This document shows positions 7,221 through 16,789 of a stretch of DNA of 64,000 nt, one piece after another. The stretch's first letter is position 1; every line of letters starts with the position of its first letter. The notes under the pieces were generated by a model. That model saw nothing but the letters and a program-made list of their open reading frames with translations, did no database searches and was not told the DNA's origin. The stretch comes from Arthrobacter glacialis (GTDB lineage: Bacteria > Actinomycetota > Actinomycetes > Actinomycetales > Micrococcaceae), in assembly GCF_002909445.1 (NCBI RefSeq), contig NZ_PPXC01000004.1:186001-250000 (forward strand). The letters run 5' to 3'. The position numbers and the translations under genes were made by a program.

Positions 7221-10200
7221 CTAGGCGTGGCGCGGACGTCCTGCCGCGAAGAGCACCAGACCCACGATGGCGATGGCTAATCCACCTACCGCAAACCCGA
7301 GCCCAGCTCCCGTCTTGGCCAGATCATCCTCCGGGTATGCAACTTCCGGGGTTGCCGAAGCTGTTGCTGGTGCTGTTACCTCAACCTGCTCGGTTGGAGT
7401 AGTGCCCGGACTCGGCTCGGCGCTCGGAGAGGTCGACGGCGTCGAACTCGGCGTCGCGCTGGGCGAGGCACTTGCACTCGGTGATGCCGACGGCGTGGGC
7501 TCCACAACGGCCTCGCAATTGACCTCGGTGCCGGGCAGTTTTGTGGGCAGATCGGCGACAACAACCCACCTGTACGCCTGGGTGGCGACGCCGTCGGCAC
7601 CCATCGTGTTGACCTCAATGACGTTGGGTCCGGCCATGAGCTTGAAGGTGTGGCTGCCATTTGCATTGGCCTTGGCCGGCGCATCGTTGAAGATCACTTG
7701 AACTTTGGTGCCTGCAACCTTGGGCACAAAGGTGGTGCTGATGGACGTCACCGATGGGTCGGTGTACTTCAACCATGCGAGCGGGGACTTGGCCGTACCA
7801 AAGTCGATGCCGGACCAGACCGGATCGGCCAGTGCTGCCGCGTATTCCAGCGGGCCCGGGGTGACGATGGTGCCAAAGATGGGCTGTGCCTTGCCGCTGA
7901 CCATCATGGCGCTGTACGTGAACGGCGTATTGGCGTCACTGAGCCCGCCAGTCAGCAGGCCCGCCCTGGCTGTATCGCCGACCGCAGCATTGGTGATGGT
8001 GCCAACACTGGTGAAGATGATCCCGTCGGTGGAGTAGCTGCCGGCGTAGCTGGTGTCCGTGCGCTTGAGCTTGAGCCAAATGTCCGCATTGGCAGGTGCC
8101 GGAATCTGGGTGCTCTCATTGCCGGCGCCGGCCGTCTCGGTGACCACGGCCAGCACGGGTGCGCCGCCGGCATGCTTGCGCTGAAGCGCCACATAGTTGT
8201 CGTCGTTGCCATAGAACATGACGCCGGATTCTTCATACTGACTCTTGGTGGCACCGCTGACTTTGACCACGATCTCCGCGTCGCCCACGGAGGGGGCCTT
8301 TTGCACCAGCATGTTGGCAGCCACGTTTTGGTTGGCCCACAGACCGTTGACGCCTGCCTTGATGGCCACGGTGTTCTTGTCCACGGCGCTCCAGCGTGAG
8401 CTGTCCTCGCGCAGCCAGCGCAAGGCCGGGTCCAACGCGGACACGGGCACCCCTGTCAGGTCGACATTGTCCTCGTTGACCAGGACGCCGTCTCCAACCA
8501 CATGGACCTCACTGGCGGCCATGTTGCTGGCTGTGTTGGCACGCAGGTTGAACCCGGGCGCGTACTGGTTGCCGGAAATGGTGATGTTGGCGCTGCCGGT
8601 GAAATCAAACATCGGCTTGCTGGAGACACTCTTGGGATCCACGGGCGTGGTGGGTGCGTAATGGTTCACAACGTTGTTGGTGAAGCTGAGATCGGACACG
8701 GACTTTCCGTTGACCAGCTGGCCGCTGGGCTTCAGGGAGAACCGGTTGGAATCGATCTTGACGTTTTGGTGAACTGTCTTGCCCGGCACCACCTCGGTGC
8801 TGAACGGCTCAATCCAGATGGCGCCGTAGTTGCTGGTGGGCCTGTCAAAAACGTTGTTGCGGATGGTGACATCCTTGACGGCGCTGGATTCATACCAGCC
8901 CACGGCGTCGGCGGAAATGTAGATGCTGGCCATGCCCATCTGGTCGAAGTGGTTGCGTTCAATGACAACCTTCTTGGGTGTGGTGACCAGAATGCCGCGG
9001 GTTGGCGTGGATTTGAACGTGTTGCCAGCGATGTAGACCTCGGGCGTGTACGTCAGGTTCTCGGCCACGAAGGTGTCCACTGCCAGTTCGGCAGGCAATT
9101 CCTTGTCCAAGGTGACTGTCATTTCTCGCAGGTTGCCAATGGTCTCCGTGCCACTGGGTCCCGAGACGGCCATGACTTTGTAATCCTCGACGGCGGTGGG
9201 GATCATGGTGCTGCGCTTGACGAACCGCATCTCGTTGCCCAGGTAGAACTGGGGGAAACCTGCGGTATCGGAATGTTCGTACCGCAGCACAACTTTCTTG
9301 GCGGCCCTGTCGATCGACTTCACCTGCACATAGGTGCCGTGGACGTTGATGGGGTCATCGTGCGGGTTATCGAAGATGGAATTGGTTACCTGCACCTTGC
9401 CACCCACGCCTGACATGTGCAGGAAGTCGGCAAATACGGAGGTCTGGCGCCACGTTCCGGCATCCGTACGCATGGTGATCTTGTCAAAGGAGATGTCCTT
9501 GGACAGCTGGCCCACCATACCGAAGCCGTGCATGTAGTGCAGGGTCAGGGTCTGCAGGGCTGTGCGCTCAGATTCCCAGATCATGACGCCGGGGGCGTCT
9601 CGGGTGTGGCGGCGAGTTTCGTAAACTTGCCCTTCACCGCCCGGATCCTGATTTCCTGCGTAGGTCACACGCATGATGTCATTGCCCATGTCCGCAACGG
9701 ACGTGGAGTTCTTCCACAGCGGGATTCCGGAAGCCTGACGCAACGTCTCACCCGTGGCGAGGTCACGGATCTGGTTCTGCCAGCCCATGGTTTCACCGGG
9801 GACCTGGGTCCAGTAGGGCAGGCCCGTGACGGGACTCTTCTCCCCCATGAACGTGGCCGTGGCGCCGTTGATGGTGTAGCTGTTTCCAGGGGGCAACTTG
9901 TAGTCCCGGTAGCCCTGGCCATTGGCAACACCTGAGTCCATGATGGTCAAATCCAGCACGCCAGGGGAATACCAGTCAGTGGTGAAGTTCCTAAAGCTGA
10001 CATCCGTGGAGCGGATGGAGGAGAACTCCGTTTGGCTGCCGTGGTACGTCAGCGCGGAGCCCATGCCGTCAACAATCACATCATCCATGTCCTCGATCAG
10101 GATGCCGATGTTCTTGTTGACGTATTCCGGATTGGTTCCCACCGTGTTGGAGATGTACAGGTTCCGTTTAGGGGTGTTTTCCGGGTAAATGGTGTAGCTG

Positions 10201-10580
10201 CCGCACGGGAACGCAATGGTGGTGGGGGCCTTCAAGCTCTTGGCGTGAAGGATGGCGTCATTGATGGCCTTGGCTGAATCTTGCACGCCGGTGGGATCGG
10301 CACCGAAATCGGTGACGTTCACAATGGTGCGGTTGGCTGCGTGCACCGGCATGACCGATTTGTCAGGTGTGGCTGGCGTCGAGGCGTAGTAGCCCACCGT
10401 GGACGAATTCAAGCCCGCTGCAGGCAGCGGAGCGGTGGGGTCCGCTGCATGGGCCGGGGCGGGCATGGCGCCTGCGGCTAGGACGAGGCCCATGCCAAGG
10501 GCCAGAAGTCCAGCACCCCACGCTCGAAATCTGACTCCGGACGTCTCTGTCCGGAGATACCATGATGGATTGTTTGTCAT
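7221..10580 (-). CDS. Secreted, sortase-anchored GH110-type alpha-1,3-galactosidase
   Basis: A protein of 1119 residues from the chosen start. An N-terminal signal peptide ends at PAPAHA|AD. Next comes a long right-handed beta-helix region (about residues 75-720) with the GH110 hallmarks NIGILIEDMDDVIVDG and NPHDDPINVHGTY; Asp408-Asp409 match the acidic pair of the family's active site. A concanavalin-like DUF1349-type module follows (GVMFYGNDDNYVALQRK, about 790-900), then a Ser/Pro/Thr linker and a C-terminal sorting signal LAKTG (1087-1091), hydrophobic span and basic tail. GH110 enzymes remove terminal alpha-1,3-linked galactose from blood-group B or Gal-alpha-1,3-Gal glycans. The ATG at 10580 is preferred to one at 10607 because a dyad shared with two other secreted enzymes overlaps the latter; neither has a clear ribosome-binding site. 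Confidence 0.85.
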   Translation of the reverse strand: MTNNPSWYLRTETSGVRFRAWGAGLLALGMGLVLAAGAMPAPAHAADPTAPLPAAGLNSSTVGYYASTPATPDKSVMPVHAANRTIVNVTDFGADPTGVQDSAKAINDAILHAKSLKAPTTIAFPCGSYTIYPENTPKRNLYISNTVGTNPEYVNKNIGILIEDMDDVIVDGMGSALTYHGSQTEFSSIRSTDVSFRNFTTDWYSPGVLDLTIMDSGVANGQGYRDYKLPPGNSYTINGATATFMGEKSPVTGLPYWTQVPGETMGWQNQIRDLATGETLRQASGIPLWKNSTSVADMGNDIMRVTYAGNQDPGGEGQVYETRRHTRDAPGVMIWESERTALQTLTLHYMHGFGMVGQLSKDISFDKITMRTDAGTWRQTSVFADFLHMSGVGGKVQVTNSIFDNPHDDPINVHGTYVQVKSIDRAAKKVVLRYEHSDTAGFPQFYLGNEMRFVKRSTMIPTAVEDYKVMAVSGPSGTETIGNLREMTVTLDKELPAELAVDTFVAENLTYTPEVYIAGNTFKSTPTRGILVTTPKKVVIERNHFDQMGMASIYISADAVGWYESSAVKDVTIRNNVFDRPTSNYGAIWIEPFSTEVVPGKTVHQNVKIDSNRFSLKPSGQLVNGKSVSDLSFTNNVVNHYAPTTPVDPKSVSSKPMFDFTGSANITISGNQYAPGFNLRANTASNMAASEVHVVGDGVLVNEDNVDLTGVPVSALDPALRWLREDSSRWSAVDKNTVAIKAGVNGLWANQNVAANMLVQKAPSVGDAEIVVKVSGATKSQYEESGVMFYGNDDNYVALQRKHAGGAPVLAVVTETAGAGNESTQIPAPANADIWLKLKRTDTSYAGSYSTDGIIFTSVGTITNAAVGDTARAGLLTGGLSDANTPFTYSAMMVSGKAQPIFGTIVTPGPLEYAAALADPVWSGIDFGTAKSPLAWLKYTDPSVTSISTTFVPKVAGTKVQVIFNDAPAKANANGSHTFKLMAGPNVIEVNTMGADGVATQAYRWVVVADLPTKLPGTEVNCEAVVEPTPSASPSASASPSATPSSTPSTSPSAEPSPGTTPTEQVEVTAPATASATPEVAYPEDDLAKTGAGLGFAVGGLAIAIVGLVLFAAGRPRHA

Positions 10581-10593
10581 GTCGTCGACAGTA

Positions 10594-10607
10594 GTTATCG
10601 ATAACAT
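10594..10607 (-). promoter_or_regulatory. Candidate operator, shared 14-bp dyad (copy 1, GH110)
   Basis: On the minus strand the sequence reads ATGTTATCGATAAC, with a perfect 12-bp palindrome GTTATCGATAAC. It lies 14 bp before the chosen GH110 start. Matching boxes lie at 25640-25653 and 54940-54953. Confidence 0.6.
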
Positions 10608-10646
10608 GTGTTGTCCATCACGTGCGAAATGTTAAGTTGCGTGCCC

Positions 10647-11309
10647 TTATGTATTTTTTTGCAGGATTCTTTCGAAGCGGCTCCAATAGTGGGCGTTCAA
10701 GGTGAGTTCGCCGGCGTGGTGCAGCTTCTGCAGCGTGTTCACATCCTCAAGACTGGGGTCACTAAAGAACTTTCCTACAGTGATGCCGTGGCTGGGGACA
10801 TGCTCAACCGTGATGGTGTCCCCCGTCTGAACAGTGCCCCGTTCCAACACCCGCAGGTAGGTGCCAACCCGGCTGGCCGCGGTGAAGCGCTTGACCCACT
10901 GCGGCTCATCCATCCGTTCCCCGAAGGTGGCGCACGGGACGCGCGGAGAGGTCACTTCCAACAACGCCTTGCCAATGCGCCAGCGCGTACCAATCACGGC
11001 ACCAGTGGTTTCAACACCCTGGGTGCGCAAATTTTCGCCAAAAAGCCCCGGCGGAATATCCCGTCCCAGCTCGGCACTCCAATAGTCGGCGTCTTCCTGC
11101 GAGTAAGCATAGACAGCCTGGTCAGGGCCGCCGTGGTGTTCGGTGTCAGCCTGCACGTCACCAAACACACCAAACGTCCGCAGCTTGACGGGCCCATGAA
11201 CTGCGCGCTTGTCAATGGCCGTGACACCAGCACCCGCTGCGATGGTGATGAGTTGGTGGACGCGACAAATGGCGAGGAGCGAGCCTGGCGGCGGAGCAAG
11301 GTTGGTCAT
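10647..11309 (-). CDS. MOSC domain protein, YiiM-like
   Basis: 220 residues. The MOSC fold is indicated by the pattern VFGDVQADTEHHGGPDQAVYAYS (residues 48-70), GLFGENLRTQG and SPRVPCATFGERM. Cys126 matches the conserved cysteine that handles sulfur or molybdenum cofactor ligands in this superfamily. YiiM-type proteins reduce N-hydroxylated compounds such as 6-hydroxylaminopurine using molybdenum cofactor. It is cytosolic. The gene lies upstream of GH110 on the same strand, but the 66-bp gap holding the dyad suggests separate control. Confidence 0.88.
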   Translation of the reverse strand: MTNLAPPPGSLLAICRVHQLITIAAGAGVTAIDKRAVHGPVKLRTFGVFGDVQADTEHHGGPDQAVYAYSQEDADYWSAELGRDIPPGLFGENLRTQGVETTGAVIGTRWRIGKALLEVTSPRVPCATFGERMDEPQWVKRFTAASRVGTYLRVLERGTVQTGDTITVEHVPSHGITVGKFFSDPSLEDVNTLQKLHHAGELTLNAHYWSRFERILQKNT

Positions 11310-11377
11310 GCACCCACCCTAGGACAAGGTGCCGCACCCGCACAGCAGAAACCCCGTGCTGGCCGGCGTCGTAAATC

Positions 11378-12838
11378 CTAGGCGTCCACCAGCTCATCAA
11401 CCGGGTCCGACTCCGAGGCCCAACGCGGCAGGAACGTGGCTGCAATGGAGGCCAGGACCATCCCGCCGGCCATCCACCACATGGTGAACGTGAAGCCCTC
11501 GATGAACACGGCCGACTGGCTGGCGGCGGTGCTGGTTTCCAGTGAATTGAAGAAGATGGTGCCAATGATGGCAACACCCAGGGCACCGGCAAGCTGACTG
11601 GTGGTGTTGAACAGGCCCGAGGCGCTGCCGGCAAACTTGGTGGGAACTTCGGAGAGCACAAAGATGCCAACCGGTGCCACCACCATGCCGAAGCCCGCGC
11701 CGCTGAGGGCAAGCCCAGCCAGCAGGTGCCACGGGGTTACGGCCCCGCCCACTGCGTGAACCGTGAAGATCAGGACAACGAAGCCCGCGGCGATGACCAA
11801 CGGACCCAGCTGCAGCACCACGCGGCCGATCTTGCGCGCCAGGATCGCGGCCGAGATGCCGGCCAGGACCGGGACCATGATGGAGAACGGAATCATGGTC
11901 AGCCCGGCCTTCAGGATGGGGTATTCCAGGCCCAGCTGCAGGAACAAGGTCTGAATCAGGAAGAAGCCGTTCATGGGGATGAAGAACAGGAACATCATGG
12001 CGATGCCGGCGGCAAACGGGCGGCTCTTGAACAAGGAAACGGCCACCAGGGGCTCGCCGCCGTTCTTTTCCTCACGGCGTTGCAGCAGCACAAAGCCCAC
12101 CAGCACCAGTAAGCCAAAGGCCATCATCAGGAACGTCCAAATCGGCCAGTTTTCCTCCCGGCCCATGGTGAGCGGGTACAGGACGGCCAGCATGCCCACG
12201 GCAAGAATCACGACGCCGGACAGGTCAAGTTTGTGCCGCACGGGCGCCACCGACTCTGGCACGTACTTGACGGCGCAGATGACAGCAAAGATGCCTACAG
12301 GGATATTCACGAAGAAGATGGTGCGCCAGCCCCAGCCAAAAATGTCCGCATTGGTCAGAATGGCGCCCAGGATGGGGCCGGAGACCGCGGCAACACCGGC
12401 CAGGGCCGAGAACCCCGCCATGGCACCGGCACGCTCGGACGGCCTGTACATGACCTGAAGGCTTGAGAGCACCTGCGGGATCATGGCCGCGGAGGCAAAG
12501 CCCTGCAGGGCGCGGGAGGCAATAAGCATCTCCGGGTTCATGGCCATGCCACACAGTACGGAGGCCACCGTGAAGATCACCAGGCCGATGATGAATGTTT
12601 TCTTGCGGCCATAGATGTCGCCCACCCGGGAGCCGGTGATGAGACCAATGGCCAGGGCCAGCGTGTACGAGGCCACCATCCACTGCAGCTGCGCACTATT
12701 GGCGCCGAGCGCCCGTTCAATGTCCGGCAGGGCAACATTGACGATGGTGGCGTCCAAGAGCTCCATGAAGGAGGCCATGAACAACGAGATCAAGGCTATG
12801 GAGCGTGCCCTGCCGACGGGTGGTGCTGTGGTCTTCAT
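11378..12838 (-). CDS. MFS transporter, DHA2 (14-TM drug:H+ antiporter) family
   Basis: 486 residues from the ATG at 12838, which has AAGGA just upstream. Motif C-like and motif A segments are visible: FMASFMELLDATIVNVALPDI in the first helix (the D1 motif of DHA2 pumps) and GSRVGDIYGRKK after helix 2. About 14 membrane helices can be counted. Members export drugs, dyes or toxic metabolites in exchange for protons. The frame can be extended far upstream but that part is antisense-like to the kdpE end and lacks membrane character. No dedicated regulator is adjacent. Confidence 0.9.
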   Translation of the reverse strand: MKTTAPPVGRARSIALISLFMASFMELLDATIVNVALPDIERALGANSAQLQWMVASYTLALAIGLITGSRVGDIYGRKKTFIIGLVIFTVASVLCGMAMNPEMLIASRALQGFASAAMIPQVLSSLQVMYRPSERAGAMAGFSALAGVAAVSGPILGAILTNADIFGWGWRTIFFVNIPVGIFAVICAVKYVPESVAPVRHKLDLSGVVILAVGMLAVLYPLTMGREENWPIWTFLMMAFGLLVLVGFVLLQRREEKNGGEPLVAVSLFKSRPFAAGIAMMFLFFIPMNGFFLIQTLFLQLGLEYPILKAGLTMIPFSIMVPVLAGISAAILARKIGRVVLQLGPLVIAAGFVVLIFTVHAVGGAVTPWHLLAGLALSGAGFGMVVAPVGIFVLSEVPTKFAGSASGLFNTTSQLAGALGVAIIGTIFFNSLETSTAASQSAVFIEGFTFTMWWMAGGMVLASIAATFLPRWASESDPVDELVDA

Positions 12839-12924
12839 GAGTTCCTTGTAAAAGATGTGCGAAAAGAGGTGGTGCCCTGCAATTCTGCCATCTCGAATTG
12901 GAACGTGCTTTCCCCTGGTGCGTC

Positions 12925-13599
12925 CTACGGCGCGAACCTGTACCCCATGCCCGCCTCGGTGAGCAGGTGCGCCGGATTGGCGGGATCGTTCTCCAGCTTG
13001 CGCCGCAACTGCGCCATGTAGACACGCAGGTAGTGGGTTTCCTTGGCGTAGGCCGGGCCCCACACCTCCGTGAGAATTTGCTGCTGGCTGACCAGGCGGC
13101 CGGGATTGCGCACCAACAGTTCCAGCACGCTCCATTCGGTGGGCGTCATCCGCACCGCCTCGCCGTGGCGGAAAACCTGCTTGTTGGCCAAATCCACGGT
13201 AAATTCAGCCGTCTCCACCCGTGGTTCTGCAGTCTGTGTGCCGGAACGCCGTGTGGCCGCCCGGAGCCTGGCCAGCAGCTCATCCAGGCCAAAGGGTTTT
13301 GTCACGTAGTCGTCGGCGCCGGCGTCCAGCGCCTCCACTTTGTCGTGGGATCCGTGCCTGGCCGACAGCACAATGATGGGCACCTCGGTCCAGCCGCGCA
13401 ACCCGGCAATCACATCCAGGCCGTCCATGTCCGGCAGCCCCAGGTCAAGGACGACGACGTCGATCGCCTGGGTTTGGGCGGCGGCCAGCGCCGTGGTCCC
13501 GTTGGGGGCCGGCACCACCGTGTAGCCGTGGGCGTGCAAGTTGATTTGGAGGGCGCGCAGAATCTGGGGTTCGTCGTCAACTACCAAAACCGTTGTCAA
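12925..13599 (-). CDS. kdpE: Response regulator KdpE
   Basis: 224 residues. The receiver domain starts TTVLVVDDEPQILRAL with phospho-acceptor Asp52 in VVVLDLGLPDMDG and Lys near 101 (VTKPFG). The OmpR-type winged helix follows (LTPTEWSVLELLVRNPGRLVS-type segment with THYLRVYMAQLRRKLE, GYRFAP end). The THYLRVYMAQLRRKLE segment is typical of KdpE. It lies 10 bp after kdpD, so the sensor and regulator are co-transcribed. Its role is to activate kdpFABC when K+ is limiting. Confidence 0.95.
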   Translation of the reverse strand: MTTVLVVDDEPQILRALQINLHAHGYTVVPAPNGTTALAAAQTQAIDVVVLDLGLPDMDGLDVIAGLRGWTEVPIIVLSARHGSHDKVEALDAGADDYVTKPFGLDELLARLRAATRRSGTQTAEPRVETAEFTVDLANKQVFRHGEAVRMTPTEWSVLELLVRNPGRLVSQQQILTEVWGPAYAKETHYLRVYMAQLRRKLENDPANPAHLLTEAGMGYRFAP

Positions 13600-13609
13600 A
13601 GTTCAGTCC

Positions 13610-16174
13610 TCAAAGTGTCCTCATAATACCGGTGGAAAGCGGCATCCTAATGATCATGGTCAGGCCGCCGCCGGGGGTTTGTGCCGCTTCAAGCACGCCG
13701 CCCATAATTTCGGTAAAACCTTTGGCAACAGCCAGCCCCAGACCCACACCGGTGCCGCCCTGCGGACCGTAAGAGACGTCGTCGAGCCTTTGGAAGGGCT
13801 TGAACATGGCCATGACCTCAGCCGCTGGAACGCCCTTGCCATGATCCACCACGCGCAGTTCGCTGGCAGGGTGGCCGTTGATCGTGGCGCTGCCGCTGCC
13901 ACCAATGGAACCCACCACCAGGATTTCCGAGTCGGGGGCGTACTTCACCGCGTTTTCCACAATGTTGGCAATGACCCGCTCCAGCAGGCCGGGATCGGCG
14001 TCGATGGCGGGCATATTGGGCGGCAGTTCCCGGCGCACCCGGTCCGAGGGGACACCATGCAAAGCCGCCGGCAATACTTCCTGCCACGCCACGGGCCCCA
14101 CCACGGGGCTGACCATTTGAGCGCTCAGCCGGGACATGTCCAAAAGGTTGCCCACCAGGAGGTCCATCCTGTCCGAATAGTGCTCAATGGTGCCCAGCAG
14201 TTCGGCTTCGTCCTCGGGGCTGAACGTCACCTCATTCTGGCGCAGGCTGCTGACGGCCAGTTTGATGCCGGCCAGGGGTGTGCGCAGATCGTGGGACACC
14301 GCCCGCAAAACTGAGGTCCGGATGTTGTTGTCCTGGCTCAGTTGCAGGTTCTCGCGTTGGGTGACACTGAGCGCCTCGCGTTGTTCCAGGGCCAGCAGAT
14401 GTGCACCAAAAGCGCTCAGCAGGCGCCTGTCACTGGCCGGCAAAATGCGCCCCGAAAGGCCCAGCATCCAGTGCTCGGACACCTCTTCAAGCGTGTCGGC
14501 CTGCTCGGGGATTTGCGGCGGTTCATCCCCCACGGAGGCTTCCATGCTCCAGCCGTTGCCGTCCTGGGCACTTGCGGGCTGGGCACCGGCTGACGTGGTG
14601 TTGCGAAATAGAGTCACCGCCCGCATGGCGAAATGGTCCCTGAGCTGTTCGAGCAGCACCTGCACGGTGTCCTGGGAGGCAAGGATTCCGCGGGCAAGTT
14701 CGCTCAAGGTGGCGGCCTCGGCGCCGGCCCTGATGGCTTCCCGCGAGCGCCGTGCGGATTGGTCAACAGCCAAGGCAACAGCCACGGCCACCAACAGGAA
14801 AACGGCCAGTGTCAGCAGATTTTCCGGGTCGCTGATGTTCAGGGTTCCCACGGGGGGTGCCGAGAAATAGTTCAGCAGCAAGCTCCCCCACACGGCGGCA
14901 AGCACCGCCGGCCACAGCCCACCCACAAGGGCAACGGCGACAGTCGCCGCCAGCTGGACAACCATGGTGGTCTGCAGGCTCAAGGCTCCCGTGAACAATT
15001 CCACGAGGATAGGGAGCGCCACAGCCAGGATAAATCCGGCCATGACGCGTTTTTTGTTTAGCTCACCCCGGTTGCGCACAGGTCCGCCGGAGCCACTCAG
15101 GGGGTGCGGGACCATGTGCACGTCCATGTCGCCGGCGTCGCGCACCACCCTCGCCCCCACACCTGGGCCATTGAGGAAGCCCAGGCGTGGTTTGCGGCGC
15201 GAGGAGCCGATGACTATTTGGGTGGCGCCCACATTCCTGGCAAAATCCAGCAGCGCAGCCGCGGGGTCCGCACCGCCCACAAAGTGGTAGGTGCCGCCCA
15301 GGTCCGTGACCAGTTGCCGCTGTCCTTCAAGGGCCGACGGCGCGTCCCCTGCAACGCCGTCGGACCGGGGCACGTGCACGGCGAGTAATTCTCCGCCGCT
15401 GACCCGGCTGAGGATACGGGCCGCACGGCGCAGCAGCACTTCGCCAACGGGTCCGCCGGGCAGCCCGACCACAACACGTTCGCGGGTGGGCCAGCTAGTG
15501 GCGATGCCGTGACTTTCCCTATAGGCAGCCACGCCTTCTTCCACCCTGTCGGCCAGCCACAGCAGCGCCAGTTCACGCAGCGCTGTGAGGTTTCCAAGCC
15601 TGAAGTAGTTGGCCAGCGCGGCGTCCACCTTGTCGGCGGCATACACGTGCCCGGTACTGAGCCGCTGGCGCAGCAGTTCCGGCGGGATGTCCACGAGCTC
15701 TATTTGGTCCGCCCGGCGCACAATGTCATCCGGCACGGTTTCTTGCTGGCGGACGCCGGTGATGGTCTCCACCACATCCCCCAGCGAGGCCAGGTGCTGG
15801 ACGTTGACAGTTGAGTACACATTTATGCCCGCGGCAAGGAGCTCTTCCACATCCTGCCAGCGCTTGGCGTTGCCCGCCCCGGGAATGTTTGAGTGCGCGT
15901 ATTCATCCACCAGGGCCAGGGCCGGCTTGCGGGCCAGCAGGGCTGCGAGGTCCAGTTCCGCAAAATCAGTGCCACGGTAGCTGATGACACGGGCCGGGAG
16001 GACCTCGAGTCCGGCAAGTTGCGCGCGGGTTTGCTCCCGGCCGTGGTCCAGGACAATGCCTGCCACCACGTCAACGCCTGCCGCGGCTTGGGCATGGCCT
16101 TCCTCCAGCATGGAGTAGGTCTTACCCACCCCGGGAGCTGCACCAAGGAAGATCCGCAATATGCCGCGCGTCAT
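13610..16174 (-). CDS. kdpD: Osmosensitive K+ channel sensor histidine kinase KdpD
   Basis: 854 residues. The N-terminal KdpD sensor domain contains Walker A GAAPGVGKT at residues 11-19 and the DEYAHSN motif. A USP-like domain follows (VVGLPGG to VIGSSRR), then four membrane helices (about 385-490), a GAF-like region, the dimerisation domain with His628 in SHDLRTPLAG, and the ATPase domain with ENAVKYAP and GGTGVGLGLAV. It senses K+ or turgor and phosphorylates KdpE. The start lies three bases after the kdpC stop, so translational coupling is likely. Confidence 0.96.
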   Translation of the reverse strand: MTRGILRIFLGAAPGVGKTYSMLEEGHAQAAAGVDVVAGIVLDHGREQTRAQLAGLEVLPARVISYRGTDFAELDLAALLARKPALALVDEYAHSNIPGAGNAKRWQDVEELLAAGINVYSTVNVQHLASLGDVVETITGVRQQETVPDDIVRRADQIELVDIPPELLRQRLSTGHVYAADKVDAALANYFRLGNLTALRELALLWLADRVEEGVAAYRESHGIATSWPTRERVVVGLPGGPVGEVLLRRAARILSRVSGGELLAVHVPRSDGVAGDAPSALEGQRQLVTDLGGTYHFVGGADPAAALLDFARNVGATQIVIGSSRRKPRLGFLNGPGVGARVVRDAGDMDVHMVPHPLSGSGGPVRNRGELNKKRVMAGFILAVALPILVELFTGALSLQTTMVVQLAATVAVALVGGLWPAVLAAVWGSLLLNYFSAPPVGTLNISDPENLLTLAVFLLVAVAVALAVDQSARRSREAIRAGAEAATLSELARGILASQDTVQVLLEQLRDHFAMRAVTLFRNTTSAGAQPASAQDGNGWSMEASVGDEPPQIPEQADTLEEVSEHWMLGLSGRILPASDRRLLSAFGAHLLALEQREALSVTQRENLQLSQDNNIRTSVLRAVSHDLRTPLAGIKLAVSSLRQNEVTFSPEDEAELLGTIEHYSDRMDLLVGNLLDMSRLSAQMVSPVVGPVAWQEVLPAALHGVPSDRVRRELPPNMPAIDADPGLLERVIANIVENAVKYAPDSEILVVGSIGGSGSATINGHPASELRVVDHGKGVPAAEVMAMFKPFQRLDDVSYGPQGGTGVGLGLAVAKGFTEIMGGVLEAAQTPGGGLTMIIRMPLSTGIMRTL

Positions 16175-16177
16175 AGT

Positions 16178-16774
16178 TTATTCTCGCAGGCCTGTGGCGG
16201 TTTTCTGCACACCCGTCAGGGCAGCATTCAAGGTGGTGGTGTTCACCGATGGCTGGCCCAGAAAGGCGTTCACCCCGGTGCTGGTGTTCTGTGAAACCAG
16301 CTCCCGCACGGCTGCTTCGCTGAGCCCGTTGGCGGCCGCCACCCTCGGCACTTGCAGGGTTGCGTACGCCGGTGAAATGTCAGGATCCAGACCCGATCCA
16401 CTGGCCGTGACTGCGTCGATGGGCACATCGCCCGGTGCTGCTTTCTCCCGTGCGGCCACCTCTGCCCGGTTGGTGGCAATCGCCTCCTCCAGTGCTGTCT
16501 GGTTGGGTCCCAGGTTGGTGGCCGACGACGTCGCCGGGTCCCAGCCCACCGCCGAGGGCCGCGGGAAGAAGTAGGCGGTGCCGGTGACGGGCTGGGCCAG
16601 CAGCGAGGAGCCGGCAGCCTTGTCCCCGACTGTCAGAATGGAGCCGTTGGCCTGGGCCGGGGCCACTACCTGGCCCAAGCCAAAGATCAGCACCGGATAG
16701 GCCAGCCCCAAAAGCAGGGTGGCGCACAGCAGGAACCGCAAAGCCGTGAAAAGTTGACGTCCATAAGCGTTCAT
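16178..16774 (-). CDS. kdpC: Potassium-transporting ATPase subunit KdpC
   Basis: 198 residues with one N-terminal membrane helix (FLLCATLLLGLAYPVLIFGLGQ) and an exported domain containing YFFPRPSAVGWDPATSSATNLGP and DAVTASGSGLDPDISP, the two most conserved KdpC segments. KdpC stabilises nucleotide binding by KdpB in the KdpFABC complex. It lies 15 bp downstream of kdpB. Confidence 0.96.
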   Translation of the reverse strand: MNAYGRQLFTALRFLLCATLLLGLAYPVLIFGLGQVVAPAQANGSILTVGDKAAGSSLLAQPVTGTAYFFPRPSAVGWDPATSSATNLGPNQTALEEAIATNRAEVAAREKAAPGDVPIDAVTASGSGLDPDISPAYATLQVPRVAAANGLSEAAVRELVSQNTSTGVNAFLGQPSVNTTTLNAALTGVQKTATGLRE

Positions 16775-16789
16775 TGTGCTGTCCTTAAT

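Noticed and set aside
8502-9413. 303-codon plus-strand frame within GH110
   Set aside because: Antisense to a well-supported beta-helix domain with repeated motifs.
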